Positions 46,432 through 55,774 are shown, counted from the stretch's first letter. The stretch: 64,000 bases of DNA from Pectinatus sottacetonis (GCF_015732155.1 NZ_WIQK01000001.1:1932001-1996000); one strand, 5' to 3'. Program-made: numbers and translations. Notes: generated by a model not told the origin, from the sequence alone.

Positions 46432-47064
46432 TTAATTATAGATATTTTGTTTTTTTATAAGTATTTTTCCATGCAAAATACTTATGATGCCAGTTTCCTT
46501 AAATTTATTGATATAACGATTGATGGTTCTCACAGTGGTTCCCAGTTCGTCAGCTATTTGCTGGCGCTTTTGCTTAATAATAAACATATCTTTGTTATAC
46601 ATAGTTCTATGTTTAAATAAATAGGTTATTAGTTTTTCTTCAACAGGTATATATTTTATATTACCATTTTCATTTAAAATAGGATAAATTTTTTTGGCCA
46701 TTAATTGTGTTGTCATATTAATTAAAAAAGTATCTGTCCGTAGCCATTTTTCAAAAATATGGTTTTCTATTAAGAATGTTTTACATATTGTTATTGCTTC
46801 TACTGTTACTGCTGATGTTAGCTGATGAGCTAATACTTCAATTTCTCCGATAAAATTAGGGGAATTAAACTGAGTGAAACTATAACGATGACCATTGGCA
46901 AATTCATTACTTACTTTTATTGCGCCACTGGAAAGAAAATATACATAAGTTATTTTACTTCCCTTTGCTATTATTGACTCACCTGGCAAAAAAGTTTTTT
47001 TTAATATTTTTTGTTTTGTTTCAGGAGGCATTAAACGTAAAAAATTGATTATTTGTTGTTCCAT
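46432..47064 (-). CDS. Crp/Fnr-family transcription regulator
   Basis: A 210-residue regulator. An N-terminal cyclic-nucleotide-binding-like beta barrel (FLPGESIIAKGSKITYVYFLSSGAIKV, in pieces) is followed by a dimer helix and a C-terminal winged helix (RQQIADELGTTVRTINRYINKFKETGI). There is no FNR-type cysteine cluster (a single Cys is seen), so it is not an iron-sulfur oxygen sensor. The effector is unknown. It is the last gene of a four-gene operon with a 5'-nucleotidase, a nuclease-like protein and a porin, and probably controls that operon. Confidence 0.9.
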   Translation of the reverse strand: MEQQIINFLRLMPPETKQKILKKTFLPGESIIAKGSKITYVYFLSSGAIKVSNEFANGHRYSFTQFNSPNFIGEIEVLAHQLTSAVTVEAITICKTFLIENHIFEKWLRTDTFLINMTTQLMAKKIYPILNENGNIKYIPVEEKLITYLFKHRTMYNKDMFIIKQKRQQIADELGTTVRTINRYINKFKETGIISILHGKILIKKQNIYN

Positions 47065-47092
47065 AATATATCTCGTATATAGTATTTAATAA

Positions 47093-49009
47093 TTAATTGC
47101 TGATAATATGCCAATTTGCTGTATGGCTAGGGGAAATAATTTTTTTTGTCTTTATATAAGCTGCTATTAAATGTGAAATTTGTCCATTATCAGCCAATGA
47201 TTTTTGTGAACTCCATAATACTATTGGTTTGGGGAGGTTATTTCTTCCTAATGAGTCGATGCCCATTGCATTCATAAAACCACTTAACTTTTTGCTTTGT
47301 ATACTTATTGCTTTTGGAATTAATGGGCCACCGCCATTAAATCGGTAATTGTTTATGGCAAAGCGTATAGTATCATCATCACTAACGGGTTTATTAGTTA
47401 GAGTATAAGTTAAATTTTGTATTCTGTTTCCCAGTGTTTTGCTGATGTTTATATCATAATTTACACCTGTCAGCATATCATAATTATATGATGGCCAGTC
47501 TGATTTAGTAGTAGTTACGTTATTGAGATAATTCAGGTTGATTGTTCCATCTACCGGGGTATTTTTTGGTACTTGGTCAAAGTAACTTGCAGATAGTTCT
47601 AAGTATTGCCGAAGTTGCTTTCCCGTTATCTTAATAGTAAACAAATAGTTTTCGTAAATATATATGCTGAGAATATTCTGGAGTGTTATAGTACCTTTGG
47701 GAATAAGCGCGGAAGGGTTAAAACTGGCCGCTGCAGAAACATCGGCTTTACCATAATTCATTTGCACTTTGTTAATAAAATCAACAATAGGGGTATACAT
47801 TTTATTACCATTTTTTCCATAATAATTGTCACGAGATGTTCCTAATTTTGTACTTAAATAGGCTTTTGTGGCTTTGTCCCATTTTTGGGCAGTATTAACA
47901 ATTATTGGATCGTCAATAGTATCATTTGAACTTAATAATTTTGTTGATATATTTTGTACTTTCCATTTACCATTTACTTTAGCAAAGTCTAGCAAACCTT
48001 CAGATAAATAAGTTCCCCAACGATATGGTGCCATTGTATATATATTGTTTATTATGCCATCAGCATATACAACAGGGGGATTGACACTACTATCTGTATT
48101 ATTGCGGATATATTTAGTCATATTTTGAGCAGTACGAACATGAGTGTGACCTGATAGAATAAGATCAATGCCAGGGCATTTTTTAGTAATAGCGACAATG
48201 CCATTTTCTGGATATGGTGATGATGCTGAGGGAATTCCGGAATGACTTAAGATCACAATAGCATCGACATTATTTTTTAAAAGTGAAATATTAGTGTTTA
48301 TAGCGTCTTCCTGTGGGATAAATTTTAGACCCTGGTAATTTTGCGGTGTTTCAAAGTTAGGGATTGCGGGTGTAACAGTACCAATTATTCCTATACGAAT
48401 ACTATCATTAGGAATATTGGTAACACTAGAAACATCAATTTTTTTTATAGTGTATGGTTTTACATATTTCCAGGGGTGATTGGTATAAATATCGTAGGTA
48501 TTTGCTGATAGACAAGGGGCTTTAGATGGGAGAAGAAAACGTTTTAGTAAATCTAAGCCAAAATTAAATTCATGGTTACCTAGATTTATAGCGTCGTAGT
48601 TCATATAGTTGAAGATAGACATCATAGGGTGTATATGCCAATTTTTGTCTTTAGTAGCATAATATTTGTCTAAAGCAGTTCCCTGGATTATGTCACCGTT
48701 ATCAACAAGTAGATGGTGAGGATACTTTTGTCGTTCCTTCTTAATTAGGCTGTTGATACGTGATAAACCAACGGTAAAGCCACTTCTAGCCGGAGGGACA
48801 CTGTTTTTCAGATAATCCCAGTTTAGTATACGGCCATGTAAGTCAGCTGTTCCTAATAATGCTACCGTTATTGTATTTTTGGCAAATATATTTTGCACAG
48901 ATTTTGGCATTGTCAAAAGAGCAAGAGATGCACCACCCATTTTTATAAAATTTCTACGAGTCGTTTTTGTCTGAATTAGTTTATCGAAAAAATTATCATC
49001 ATTTTTCAT
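47093..49009 (-). CDS. Exported 5'-nucleotidase / 2',3'-cyclic phosphodiesterase
   Basis: A 638-residue metallophosphatase exported by the Tat route: TTRRNFIKMGGASLALLTMP is a twin-arginine signal at residues 15-34. The metal-binding motifs run in order: LLGTADLHGRI, VDNGDIIQGTALD, INLGNHEFNFG, VILSHSG and LILSGHTHVRTA. The C-terminal 5'-nucleotidase substrate domain begins near residue 400 (GKADVSAAASFNPSALIPKGTIT in pieces) with RFAINNYRFNGGG. It would release phosphate and nucleosides from nucleotides outside the inner membrane. Its neighbours supply nuclease-like and porin functions. Confidence 0.92.
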   Translation of the reverse strand: MKNDDNFFDKLIQTKTTRRNFIKMGGASLALLTMPKSVQNIFAKNTITVALLGTADLHGRILNWDYLKNSVPPARSGFTVGLSRINSLIKKERQKYPHHLLVDNGDIIQGTALDKYYATKDKNWHIHPMMSIFNYMNYDAINLGNHEFNFGLDLLKRFLLPSKAPCLSANTYDIYTNHPWKYVKPYTIKKIDVSSVTNIPNDSIRIGIIGTVTPAIPNFETPQNYQGLKFIPQEDAINTNISLLKNNVDAIVILSHSGIPSASSPYPENGIVAITKKCPGIDLILSGHTHVRTAQNMTKYIRNNTDSSVNPPVVYADGIINNIYTMAPYRWGTYLSEGLLDFAKVNGKWKVQNISTKLLSSNDTIDDPIIVNTAQKWDKATKAYLSTKLGTSRDNYYGKNGNKMYTPIVDFINKVQMNYGKADVSAAASFNPSALIPKGTITLQNILSIYIYENYLFTIKITGKQLRQYLELSASYFDQVPKNTPVDGTINLNYLNNVTTTKSDWPSYNYDMLTGVNYDINISKTLGNRIQNLTYTLTNKPVSDDDTIRFAINNYRFNGGGPLIPKAISIQSKKLSGFMNAMGIDSLGRNNLPKPIVLWSSQKSLADNGQISHLIAAYIKTKKIISPSHTANWHIISN

Positions 49010-49026
49010 AAATTTATATCCTCATA

Positions 49027-49049
49027 TGATAAACTTTGTAAGTTTATCA
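49027..49049 (-). other. Intergenic hairpin between nuclease-like and nucleotidase genes
   Basis: TGATAAACTT and AAGTTTATCA are exact complements around a three-base centre, filling much of the 43-bp gap. No T run follows, so it may stabilise or process the operon mRNA rather than terminate it. Operator function is a weaker possibility. Confidence 0.4.
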
Positions 49050-49052
49050 TTA

Positions 49053-49796
49053 TTATTTAAGCTTACCGCAGTATCTCATTAGAGCTTTAAACATCGTTGC
49101 TGATCGAGAAACCTGTTCGATAGCTTCCTCGTGAGTAGGCATGCGGTTTTCAGCACGCATTTTTTGGCTTAAATTGTATGATTTGTTTGCTAATGAAACT
49201 ATAGCATTAACAACATCTGTTTCGTTATGATATCGGACGCTGTCATCTATTTTTATTTCTTTGGCAATACGTTCAGCGCCATCTATATCATATGGAACAT
49301 TTTTATAATCAAGCATTGAGTCGGTAGCAAAATGATATTTTTTGTTAAAAGCATCATAAGCTGATACATGTAGCGGCATACTTAAATCTCCTACATAATG
49401 GCATAAAACAGCATAATAATAGTCATCAAACTTGCCAGAACTTGTACGTTGTTTTGCCATGCGTACGGTATGCAAAATTTCGCCTAAAAGATAGCCTGTA
49501 TTTCCGTCTTGACGTTGAGCGCCAATTTCTTTCAATTGAGTATATACATCATTTGGGGTTATAGGATGTGTCGCATCGTAAAAATGAGCTTCAGCATCTG
49601 TTTTTGGTAAATTATTTAAGATAGCTACGGTATGCGATACATCGGGAGCTGAATCGTTATGGAATCCTTTGAAACCAGCAGCATATCCTATTGCTAAATG
49701 AACTTGGTCTGTCCATGCATAAGCTTTGGGTGAAAAAATGGTGAATACGCAAATAATACATAATAACAAAGAAATAATGGTGGACTGTTTTTTCAT
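49053..49796 (-). CDS. Secreted zinc-dependent S1/P1 nuclease or phospholipase C-like enzyme
   Basis: A 247-residue exported protein whose signal peptide ends at AYA, leaving Trp as the mature N-terminus (WTDQVHLAIG). That feature is characteristic of the S1/P1 nuclease and zinc phospholipase C superfamily, where the N-terminal Trp ligates zinc. Further candidate zinc ligands are HFYDATHP, GEILHTVRM and HYVGDLSMPLHVSAYD. The helical, His- and Asp-rich plan fits. Sequence by eye does not settle nuclease against phospholipase C; the neighbouring 5'-nucleotidase favours nucleic acid as substrate. Confidence 0.8.
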   Translation of the reverse strand: MKKQSTIISLLLCIICVFTIFSPKAYAWTDQVHLAIGYAAGFKGFHNDSAPDVSHTVAILNNLPKTDAEAHFYDATHPITPNDVYTQLKEIGAQRQDGNTGYLLGEILHTVRMAKQRTSSGKFDDYYYAVLCHYVGDLSMPLHVSAYDAFNKKYHFATDSMLDYKNVPYDIDGAERIAKEIKIDDSVRYHNETDVVNAIVSLANKSYNLSQKMRAENRMPTHEEAIEQVSRSATMFKALMRYCGKLK

Positions 49797-49828
49797 TGAT
49801 ATTTCTTCCCTTCTTGTTGTGAATCTTA

Positions 49829-50887
49829 TTAAAATTTATAGGCAATTTCACCAACAATAAGATTTTTATTTTTTCCACTTACAAAATTTGTATTATATTC
49901 TGGACCTTTCTTTTGCATGCGGTAATAAGCTATATCTGCAGATATACCTTTGGCAATAGTACGTCCAAAATCAAATCGCCATCCTTTGTAACCTGGGTAA
50001 AAACCTACAGTAGGTGATATGGAAGAATAGTCCCCAATATTCTGATAGCGTAATGAAAATACTTGTGTACCAATTTTTTGTAAAGGCATTTCACCAGTCA
50101 TGTCTGTAGTTGGGCCAGTGTATAATTCAACATAATATCCTTTATATTTATCCCCCATATAAGGAGTTTTAACTGGTTCTGTTTTACTGTTGTATGCATA
50201 TTCACTGACGAGTGTTACATTATGCAATTTGGCATTAATACCAATATCGTAAATATTATCGGTGACATAATTATTTATTTTGGATATTGGTATTTTATAA
50301 TTTATATATGTTGCAGTGGCTCTAATATTAGGGGCTACTTCTTTATCTATATTTAATGCTTTTAAAGTTTGGCCGCCATTTTTATTTCCATAATAAGCAG
50401 ATATACATGTTGGTTTCCAATATGCTCCGTATGTTATGGAACCACCATTTAAATTACCAGAAGAATTATAAACCATTCCCTGTCCAAGATATGCACCAGT
50501 TTTTCCGATAATATAGGTCATATTGTTTTTGCGATCTATGTGTTTTAAATATGCCTGATCAAAATAAGCTCCATTATCATTGGTATTAGGAGCTGCATTT
50601 CCCTCTTCATCATAACCACTGTGTATTCTTGTGACTATATAGTTAGTATCATCAATTTTGTATTTTATGCCTAAACGTGTATAGTTATCAAAATAATTTT
50701 TTGTTTTGCGGTCTTTAAAGACAGATGGAGGAGCATATGTATTTAAAGTATCAGGGTCACTATAATAACTTTCTACTCCGTCAAGGGTTATTTTTAAGTC
50801 CTTAGGAGCCATTGCGGCGGAAACGTGATTAAAATTGGCAATTGAGATGATAGATAAAATCAGGGCGATAGGTATATGTTTTTTCAT
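49829..50887 (-). CDS. Outer-membrane porin-like beta-barrel
   Basis: A 352-residue exported protein. A signal peptide (MKKHIPIALILSIISIANFNHVSA) leads to amphipathic strands rich in Y, N and G, ending in the aromatic strand NLIVGEIAYKF, as outer-membrane barrels do. Motifs such as AYLKHIDRKNNMTYIIGKTG and WRFDFGRTIAKGISADIAYYRM, in pieces, look like porin strands. There is no S-layer-homology domain, unlike some Negativicutes porins. It is the first gene of the operon with nuclease-like, nucleotidase and regulator genes, so it may admit nucleotides or phosphate esters. Confidence 0.78.
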   Translation of the reverse strand: MKKHIPIALILSIISIANFNHVSAAMAPKDLKITLDGVESYYSDPDTLNTYAPPSVFKDRKTKNYFDNYTRLGIKYKIDDTNYIVTRIHSGYDEEGNAAPNTNDNGAYFDQAYLKHIDRKNNMTYIIGKTGAYLGQGMVYNSSGNLNGGSITYGAYWKPTCISAYYGNKNGGQTLKALNIDKEVAPNIRATATYINYKIPISKINNYVTDNIYDIGINAKLHNVTLVSEYAYNSKTEPVKTPYMGDKYKGYYVELYTGPTTDMTGEMPLQKIGTQVFSLRYQNIGDYSSISPTVGFYPGYKGWRFDFGRTIAKGISADIAYYRMQKKGPEYNTNFVSGKNKNLIVGEIAYKF

Positions 50888-50931
50888 TATGATCCCTTCC
50901 TTCCATTTTTATATTTAAAATATTTATTTTT

Positions 50932-50948
50932 TTGATTAAATTAATCAA
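50932..50948 (-). promoter_or_regulatory. Perfect palindrome TTGATTAAATTAATCAA, probable Crp/Fnr-type operator
   Basis: The 17-bp palindrome (arms TTGATTAA/TTAATCAA around one base) lies 45 bp before the porin start and resembles FNR-family half-sites (TTGAT...ATCAA). A minus-strand TATAAA at 50913-50908 would place the box near -40. The Crp/Fnr gene at the end of this operon is the obvious candidate to bind it. The rest of the 50888-51234 gap is AT-rich, with only a terminator at its far end. Confidence 0.6.
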
Positions 50949-51144
50949 CTATTAGACGTTAACTGCTGTTATAAAATACTTGAATATTTTTATAGTTTAC
51001 TAGCATAATATTCCCCTTTCATATCTTGTTATCTGATTTTGCGATTATTTTCATTGAACTACAAAAATATTATATTATGCAGTATAATAAAAAAAGGATA
51101 AGTGTCTTTTTTTTACAATATGTTAATAAAATATTAAGAAACAA

Positions 51145-51200
51145 AAAAAGACTAATAATAACTTGAACCTATTGTAAGTTAAGTTATTATTAGTCTTTTT
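51145..51200 (-). terminator. Terminator after the secreted duplicated-domain protein
   Basis: AAAAAGACTAATAATAACTT and AAGTTATTATTAGTCTTTTT form a perfect 20-pair stem about 35 bp past the minus-strand stop. A and T tracts flank it, so it can act in both directions. Confidence 0.85.
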
Positions 51201-51234
51201 TATTTGTTCTGTAAATAATGATCTTTGAGCAATA

Positions 51235-52155
51235 CTATTTTTCGTTAGGTGTAGCAACGAATTCAGTCTGATAGCGACTGACCCATTTAGGATGATTACC
51301 TATATATTTTTTTAAGGAGCGGAATTCCCAATCATTTCTACTATCAGGAACAATGGAAATAAAATCATTTTTAAGGGTGTTGGTTTTGTTCTGCCATTTA
51401 TTTTTAGGTGTCCATAATGAATAAGCGGCTATTCTATAACTGTAAGTAGAAAGATTGAACACTTTTTTATAGAATCTTATTTCTTTTATTTGACCACCTG
51501 TATTATTGCGGGTTTCCTGCCATATCCAGATAATAATATCATTGCCGTGTTTTCTTATCGTGGTAGTATCAGCTGTTGCGGAAACAGCTGTATATGCATT
51601 GACATTACGCCATAATGTTATCCAACGATCGGAAGCTTTTGCCCGCTGTGTTTCACCTTCATTGAATACGTGATCAACAATAGCATCATAAAAATTCTCA
51701 TCAAAAGATTGAGAATTTATTTCTTTTAAACGTGGTTTATCGTATACATGTGAAGTAAGGATATTTCCCCGGGCGTCGTAAAAAATCTCTCGGGTATATT
51801 TGATTGTCCGATTCTGGGGATCTATTTCTACGAGGGCAAGACTGTAGCGTAAATCACTGGCTTTATGAATTTCTTTGGACATATTCATGGCAGAAACAGT
51901 TTCGGCTGCTCCAGCCGCAGAATAAGTAGTTTTTATCCATGCTTCTATACATATAGGAATGCCATTTTTCCGCTGGGTTACAGTTATTCTGCTGGGAGCG
52001 TACAGCTTACCATAACGGGAATCTGAATAGACCCAGATCCACTTGGTTTCATTACTATTTGCGGCATTATGAATTATGCCTTGTGCAAATACTGTTTGTA
52101 TACTTGTAAAAATAATAAACAATAGAGAAAATAAAAACAATAAATTTTTTTTCAT
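51235..52155 (-). CDS. Exported protein of unknown function with an internal duplication
   Basis: A 306-residue protein with a signal peptide ending near TVFA. Two halves share a pattern: KWIWVYSDSRYGKLYAPSRITV...IEAWIKTTYS...YTREIFYDARGNIL in the first, and DRWITLWRNVNAYTAVSATADT...IIIWIWQETRN...IRFYKKVFNL in the second. This W-rich beta layout is reminiscent of surface-adhesin E-like domains of diderm Firmicutes, but I do not claim membership. It lies 50 bp downstream of another unrecognised gene, and a strong terminator follows. Confidence 0.75.
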   Translation of the reverse strand: MKKNLLFLFSLLFIIFTSIQTVFAQGIIHNAANSNETKWIWVYSDSRYGKLYAPSRITVTQRKNGIPICIEAWIKTTYSAAGAAETVSAMNMSKEIHKASDLRYSLALVEIDPQNRTIKYTREIFYDARGNILTSHVYDKPRLKEINSQSFDENFYDAIVDHVFNEGETQRAKASDRWITLWRNVNAYTAVSATADTTTIRKHGNDIIIWIWQETRNNTGGQIKEIRFYKKVFNLSTYSYRIAAYSLWTPKNKWQNKTNTLKNDFISIVPDSRNDWEFRSLKKYIGNHPKWVSRYQTEFVATPNEK

Positions 52156-52205
52156 AATGTAATCACCTCTATAAAAATTAAATTTGGGTTGTCAATTATT
52201 AGTTG

Positions 52206-53255
52206 TTATAATAGAAACAATATAATCAAAATAAAGAGAACCAAAACTATTATTAAAGTAAGACAGCCTAATTTTCTGCTTTGGGTATTGGAATGCTTTT
52301 TAGCAGTGTATGGCATAGTGCTTAGTGCTGTAATATTTTCATGGGCATAAACAGGTAAGTCAGCAGTTGCTTTATTATCCAGCTCAGGTATTTTTATTAT
52401 TTTTGTCTTTAATTCAATGGCTCTACTGGGGATATAGTGATCATTTTTAGATAATATGAACACAGATGGACTATTTTTTCCTTTTGTTGCACTGCTGTCG
52501 GATATAGATAAATTAACTAATGTTTTTTTCTCGATAGTAGCATTTTGCATGGGCGTTGCAATATAGTCTTTTTTTCCTTCTTTAAGAGGACGGGGTAAGA
52601 AATTATCATCAAAATATTCTTCGATAAATGCGGCCGCAGCTTTATAGGCGATAGTTTTAATACCACCTGCCTTGTAATTATCAGGTAAATTTTTAGCTGT
52701 ACCAAAAGCACAGAGCTGTTCCCCCTTGTAATGGCTGATAGAACGCAGGAGACGTTTATCATTAGTAGTGGCAGCAGCAAATTTATAAAAAATATCTTTA
52801 TATGGATGTGTGTCAAGATTGGACTTTTTGTCATTTGATAAAAATTTGTAAACTGAAAATATAAAAAAAGCGGCTTTATTTTGGAGTGATAAACTTTTAA
52901 ATATAAGATTGTAAAGATCTTTGTTGCCAATATACTGAGAAAAGTATATATCCCATCTTTCGGCAAAAGCAATTATACCGGCAGGTGGAGCAATATCATT
53001 CTTTCTGTTTATAAGACTGAGTAAATCGTCATAGCTGGCATTTTTGGGTATAATAATGCCAGCACTTTTGGCCTGTTCAAGCAGTTTATTAGTGGGGGGA
53101 TCAAAAGCGATTTCTTCACATATAAAAGGAGGTAAAAGTTTTTTAGTAATTGCTTTTTGTTTGGCGGTAACATCAGAACGCGCTATAACATCAAGTGTTC
53201 GCATGCGTTTTGTCATATAATGTTTGCCCTTTACTTTGAATCTATGCCAGGCCAT
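52206..53255 (-). CDS. Unrecognised protein with C-terminal membrane anchor
   Basis: The 349 residues have no signal peptide. The N-terminal 210 residues are mixed helical (LLEQAKSAGIIIPKNASYDDLLSLINRK; FAERWDIYFSQYIGNKDLYNLIFKSLSL, in pieces), then comes a low-complexity polar region, and the protein ends in a single membrane span after basic residues (SRKLGCLTLIIVLVLFILIILFLL in pieces). That is a tail-anchored topology with the bulk in the cytoplasm. I do not recognise the family. It is probably transcribed with the exported protein downstream. Confidence 0.7.
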   Translation of the reverse strand: MAWHRFKVKGKHYMTKRMRTLDVIARSDVTAKQKAITKKLLPPFICEEIAFDPPTNKLLEQAKSAGIIIPKNASYDDLLSLINRKNDIAPPAGIIAFAERWDIYFSQYIGNKDLYNLIFKSLSLQNKAAFFIFSVYKFLSNDKKSNLDTHPYKDIFYKFAAATTNDKRLLRSISHYKGEQLCAFGTAKNLPDNYKAGGIKTIAYKAAAAFIEEYFDDNFLPRPLKEGKKDYIATPMQNATIEKKTLVNLSISDSSATKGKNSPSVFILSKNDHYIPSRAIELKTKIIKIPELDNKATADLPVYAHENITALSTMPYTAKKHSNTQSRKLGCLTLIIVLVLFILIILFLL

Positions 53256-53335
53256 AAATGATAACTTCCCTTTCTACAAAAGTCTAACTTCACTATACTA
53301 TAAGTTTTTCTTAAAAATCAACATTACACTTTATT

Positions 53336-53365
53336 TTAACATAAACAAGCATATTGCGGTATAAT
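53336..53365 (+). promoter_or_regulatory. Possible promoter of the phosphoglycerol transferase gene
   Basis: TTAACA (53336) and TATAAT (53360) are 18 bp apart, about 80 bp before the coding start. The -10 box is perfect and the -35 box fair. Confidence 0.45.
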
Positions 53366-53447
53366 AAAAAAATGGAGGATAGTGAAAGATAAATAAGGTA
53401 TTATGTGTGATTTATCAAGGTTGCTTAGAAATGTTTGATGTGGTAAT

Positions 53448-55508
53448 ATGGCACATGTTAATTCTAATATGAAGGGCAGTATGTCTATGTTAAAAAAAGT
53501 TTTTAAGATTGATAATTGCTGGGATAAAATATTTTCGTTTTTATTGAAAAGCATAAAATATTATTTTTTTCTCTGGATAGTATTATTTGTATTCAGATTA
53601 ATATTTATAATTGACATGCATAAATATATTATAGCGCAAATCACAACGAATGATATTTTACAAGCTATAATTTTAGGGGCACAGATGAGCATGCAAACTG
53701 TTGGTGTCCTTACGCTTATAGCAATGTGTTTTTTGTTGGTAGGAAGCCTTTTTTCTAAACATTGGGGTAATATCTGCTTTCATACAGTTATATTCATTCA
53801 ATTGTTTGCAGCGGCAGTTTTGTATATTGCCAGATTCCCTTTTTACCGTACATACCATAGCGGATTCAATCGAATGATATTTACAGGAATGCATGAAGAC
53901 TGGCGGGCTTTATTTTGGACAATGGTAGAGCAATTTAATCTGCCAGTGCGTATGCTTGCAGCGGTGATACTAACGGCAGGGTTGTTTTATATATGGAAGA
54001 AATTTTTTGCATTGGATATAGAAAAAAAACTTCCACACAGAATATATCCATTACGCTGGCCGGGGAAGATTGTGTTTTTTATTTTATTATATCTGCTTAT
54101 TCGTGTATCCTTGTTCAGTGGGAGCTGGAGCTGGCAAACACAGATAAACTGGGAAAACTCAGCAATAACTAAGGATAATTTTTTAAATGAAGCTATTTTG
54201 GATGATGGACAGGCGTTATATCGTGCCTATTGTCTGGAAAAAAGAAATTCTGCCAGTAATGGATTAAGTTATACACCTGCTGACGTAAGGACTTTTGCAG
54301 CATATTTAAGTAATAAAAAAAGTGGCAGCAATAACTTGGATTACTATCTGCAAAAAACAGCTGAAGGCGCAAAAATAAAAAAACCGGCACATATATTTCT
54401 TATTATATCAGAAAGCTATGCTAACTGGCCTCTTTTGGACGAATATGCCGGACTGCATATAGCTGATGGAATGAAAGAAATAATTAAACAGCCAGATACA
54501 GTATACTGTAAAGCTTTTCTGCCGAATGGATCAAGCACGGTAAATGCACTTATGGGAATAGTAACTAATCTTGCTGATGCCAATTTGTATTTAACGACTA
54601 TGGTTAATGATATGAAGCAGCCATATTCTACAGCATCTGCACCGCAGATGAAAAAACTGGGTTATGTGACGAAATTCTATTATGCTGGACCATCTTCATG
54701 GGAAAATATAGAACAATTTACACGGGCACAGGGATTTGATAAATTTTACAGCCGCAGTGATATCCATGAAACATCAAAAGGTAGCGTATGGGGAGCGGAT
54801 GATAAAGATTTATATAGTCTGGTGTTAACAGACACTGGTAAAGAAGATTCATTTAATGTTATTCTTAATGTATCCAATCATTCGCCGTTTGAAGTTGATT
54901 TAAAGGCAAACGGATTTGATTCTGCTCAGGTAAAAAATGCGCTTGCGCCTCAATATAGAAATGATACTGAACTAATAAAAGAATTGGGACATTTCTGGTA
55001 TGCCGATAGAATGCTTAAAAACTTTATTGTGACAATGAGGGAAAAGTATCCAGACAGTTTATTTATAATTGTAGGCGATCATGCAGACAGATATAATATA
55101 GAAAAAACGCCGTCAATGTATAAACGGTATGTTATTCCTTTTATTATAACAGGTCCTGGGATTAAAAAGAGCTTTTTCCCGGCAGAAGCGGTAGGTAGTC
55201 AGATTGATATAGTTCCCACACTCATTGAGCTTATAGCACCAAAGGGATTTCAATATTACTCAGTGGGAAAAAGCTTGACATTTGATAATAAAATAGCAGC
55301 AAATTATGCTTTTTGGCTTACGGACGGATACATTGGGAAAACCGGTACAAATAATTTTGCACCGGAGGAATTTCTGACAGACAAAAAAGCTCCTACTAAA
55401 GCTGTTGTTACAGAATATGCGGATGCTATCCGTGCTGTTTCGTGGTGGAAGGCTAAATATGGAAATATTATAGGGAAAAATGCGTTAAAATTAACAGCCA
55501 AGCGTTAA
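53448..55508 (+). CDS. LtaS-like membrane sulfatase-fold phosphoglycerol transferase
   Basis: A 686-residue membrane enzyme with about five spans in the first 240 residues and an extracytoplasmic alkaline-phosphatase-fold domain. Landmarks are HIFLIISESYANWPLLDEY for the first metal site, the nucleophile region FLPNGSSTVNALMGI, YYAGPSSWENIEQF, FNVILNVSNHSPFE, and IIVGDHADRYN for the second metal site. Relatives add glycerol phosphate or phosphoethanolamine to glycolipids or glycans. The start is uncertain: ATG 53481 or 53487 lies behind AAGGG and may be used rather than 53448. The acceptor in a diderm cell is unknown. Confidence 0.88.
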   Translation: MAHVNSNMKGSMSMLKKVFKIDNCWDKIFSFLLKSIKYYFFLWIVLFVFRLIFIIDMHKYIIAQITTNDILQAIILGAQMSMQTVGVLTLIAMCFLLVGSLFSKHWGNICFHTVIFIQLFAAAVLYIARFPFYRTYHSGFNRMIFTGMHEDWRALFWTMVEQFNLPVRMLAAVILTAGLFYIWKKFFALDIEKKLPHRIYPLRWPGKIVFFILLYLLIRVSLFSGSWSWQTQINWENSAITKDNFLNEAILDDGQALYRAYCLEKRNSASNGLSYTPADVRTFAAYLSNKKSGSNNLDYYLQKTAEGAKIKKPAHIFLIISESYANWPLLDEYAGLHIADGMKEIIKQPDTVYCKAFLPNGSSTVNALMGIVTNLADANLYLTTMVNDMKQPYSTASAPQMKKLGYVTKFYYAGPSSWENIEQFTRAQGFDKFYSRSDIHETSKGSVWGADDKDLYSLVLTDTGKEDSFNVILNVSNHSPFEVDLKANGFDSAQVKNALAPQYRNDTELIKELGHFWYADRMLKNFIVTMREKYPDSLFIIVGDHADRYNIEKTPSMYKRYVIPFIITGPGIKKSFFPAEAVGSQIDIVPTLIELIAPKGFQYYSVGKSLTFDNKIAANYAFWLTDGYIGKTGTNNFAPEEFLTDKKAPTKAVVTEYADAIRAVSWWKAKYGNIIGKNALKLTAKR

Positions 55509-55774
55509 ATAATGCGATACTTTTATTTTTTATCAATGCAATGTATAATAATTATAGTAGCACTGTCCAAAAAAGCATAAATGGGATATACTGTTGTCAA
55601 TATGAAAAAAGATGGCTGTATCTGTTCAATTATGATATAAATATGGGCAGGTCATTGTCCATTGTTAAGAGAATCTGTAAGATTTACATGCAGTGGGTAG
55701 GTCCTTTTATTTCTTAAGATTTCACATCTTTAGGTATGTATATTATGTCAAATAAATATGAAGGAGAAATTATT

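Noticed and set aside
55509-55774. A fourth copy of the dispersed repeat or a small RNA before ychF
   Set aside because: ACTGTCC near 55562 recalls the repeat end but the internal landmarks and closing arm are missing, and no stable hairpin with a T run is seen.
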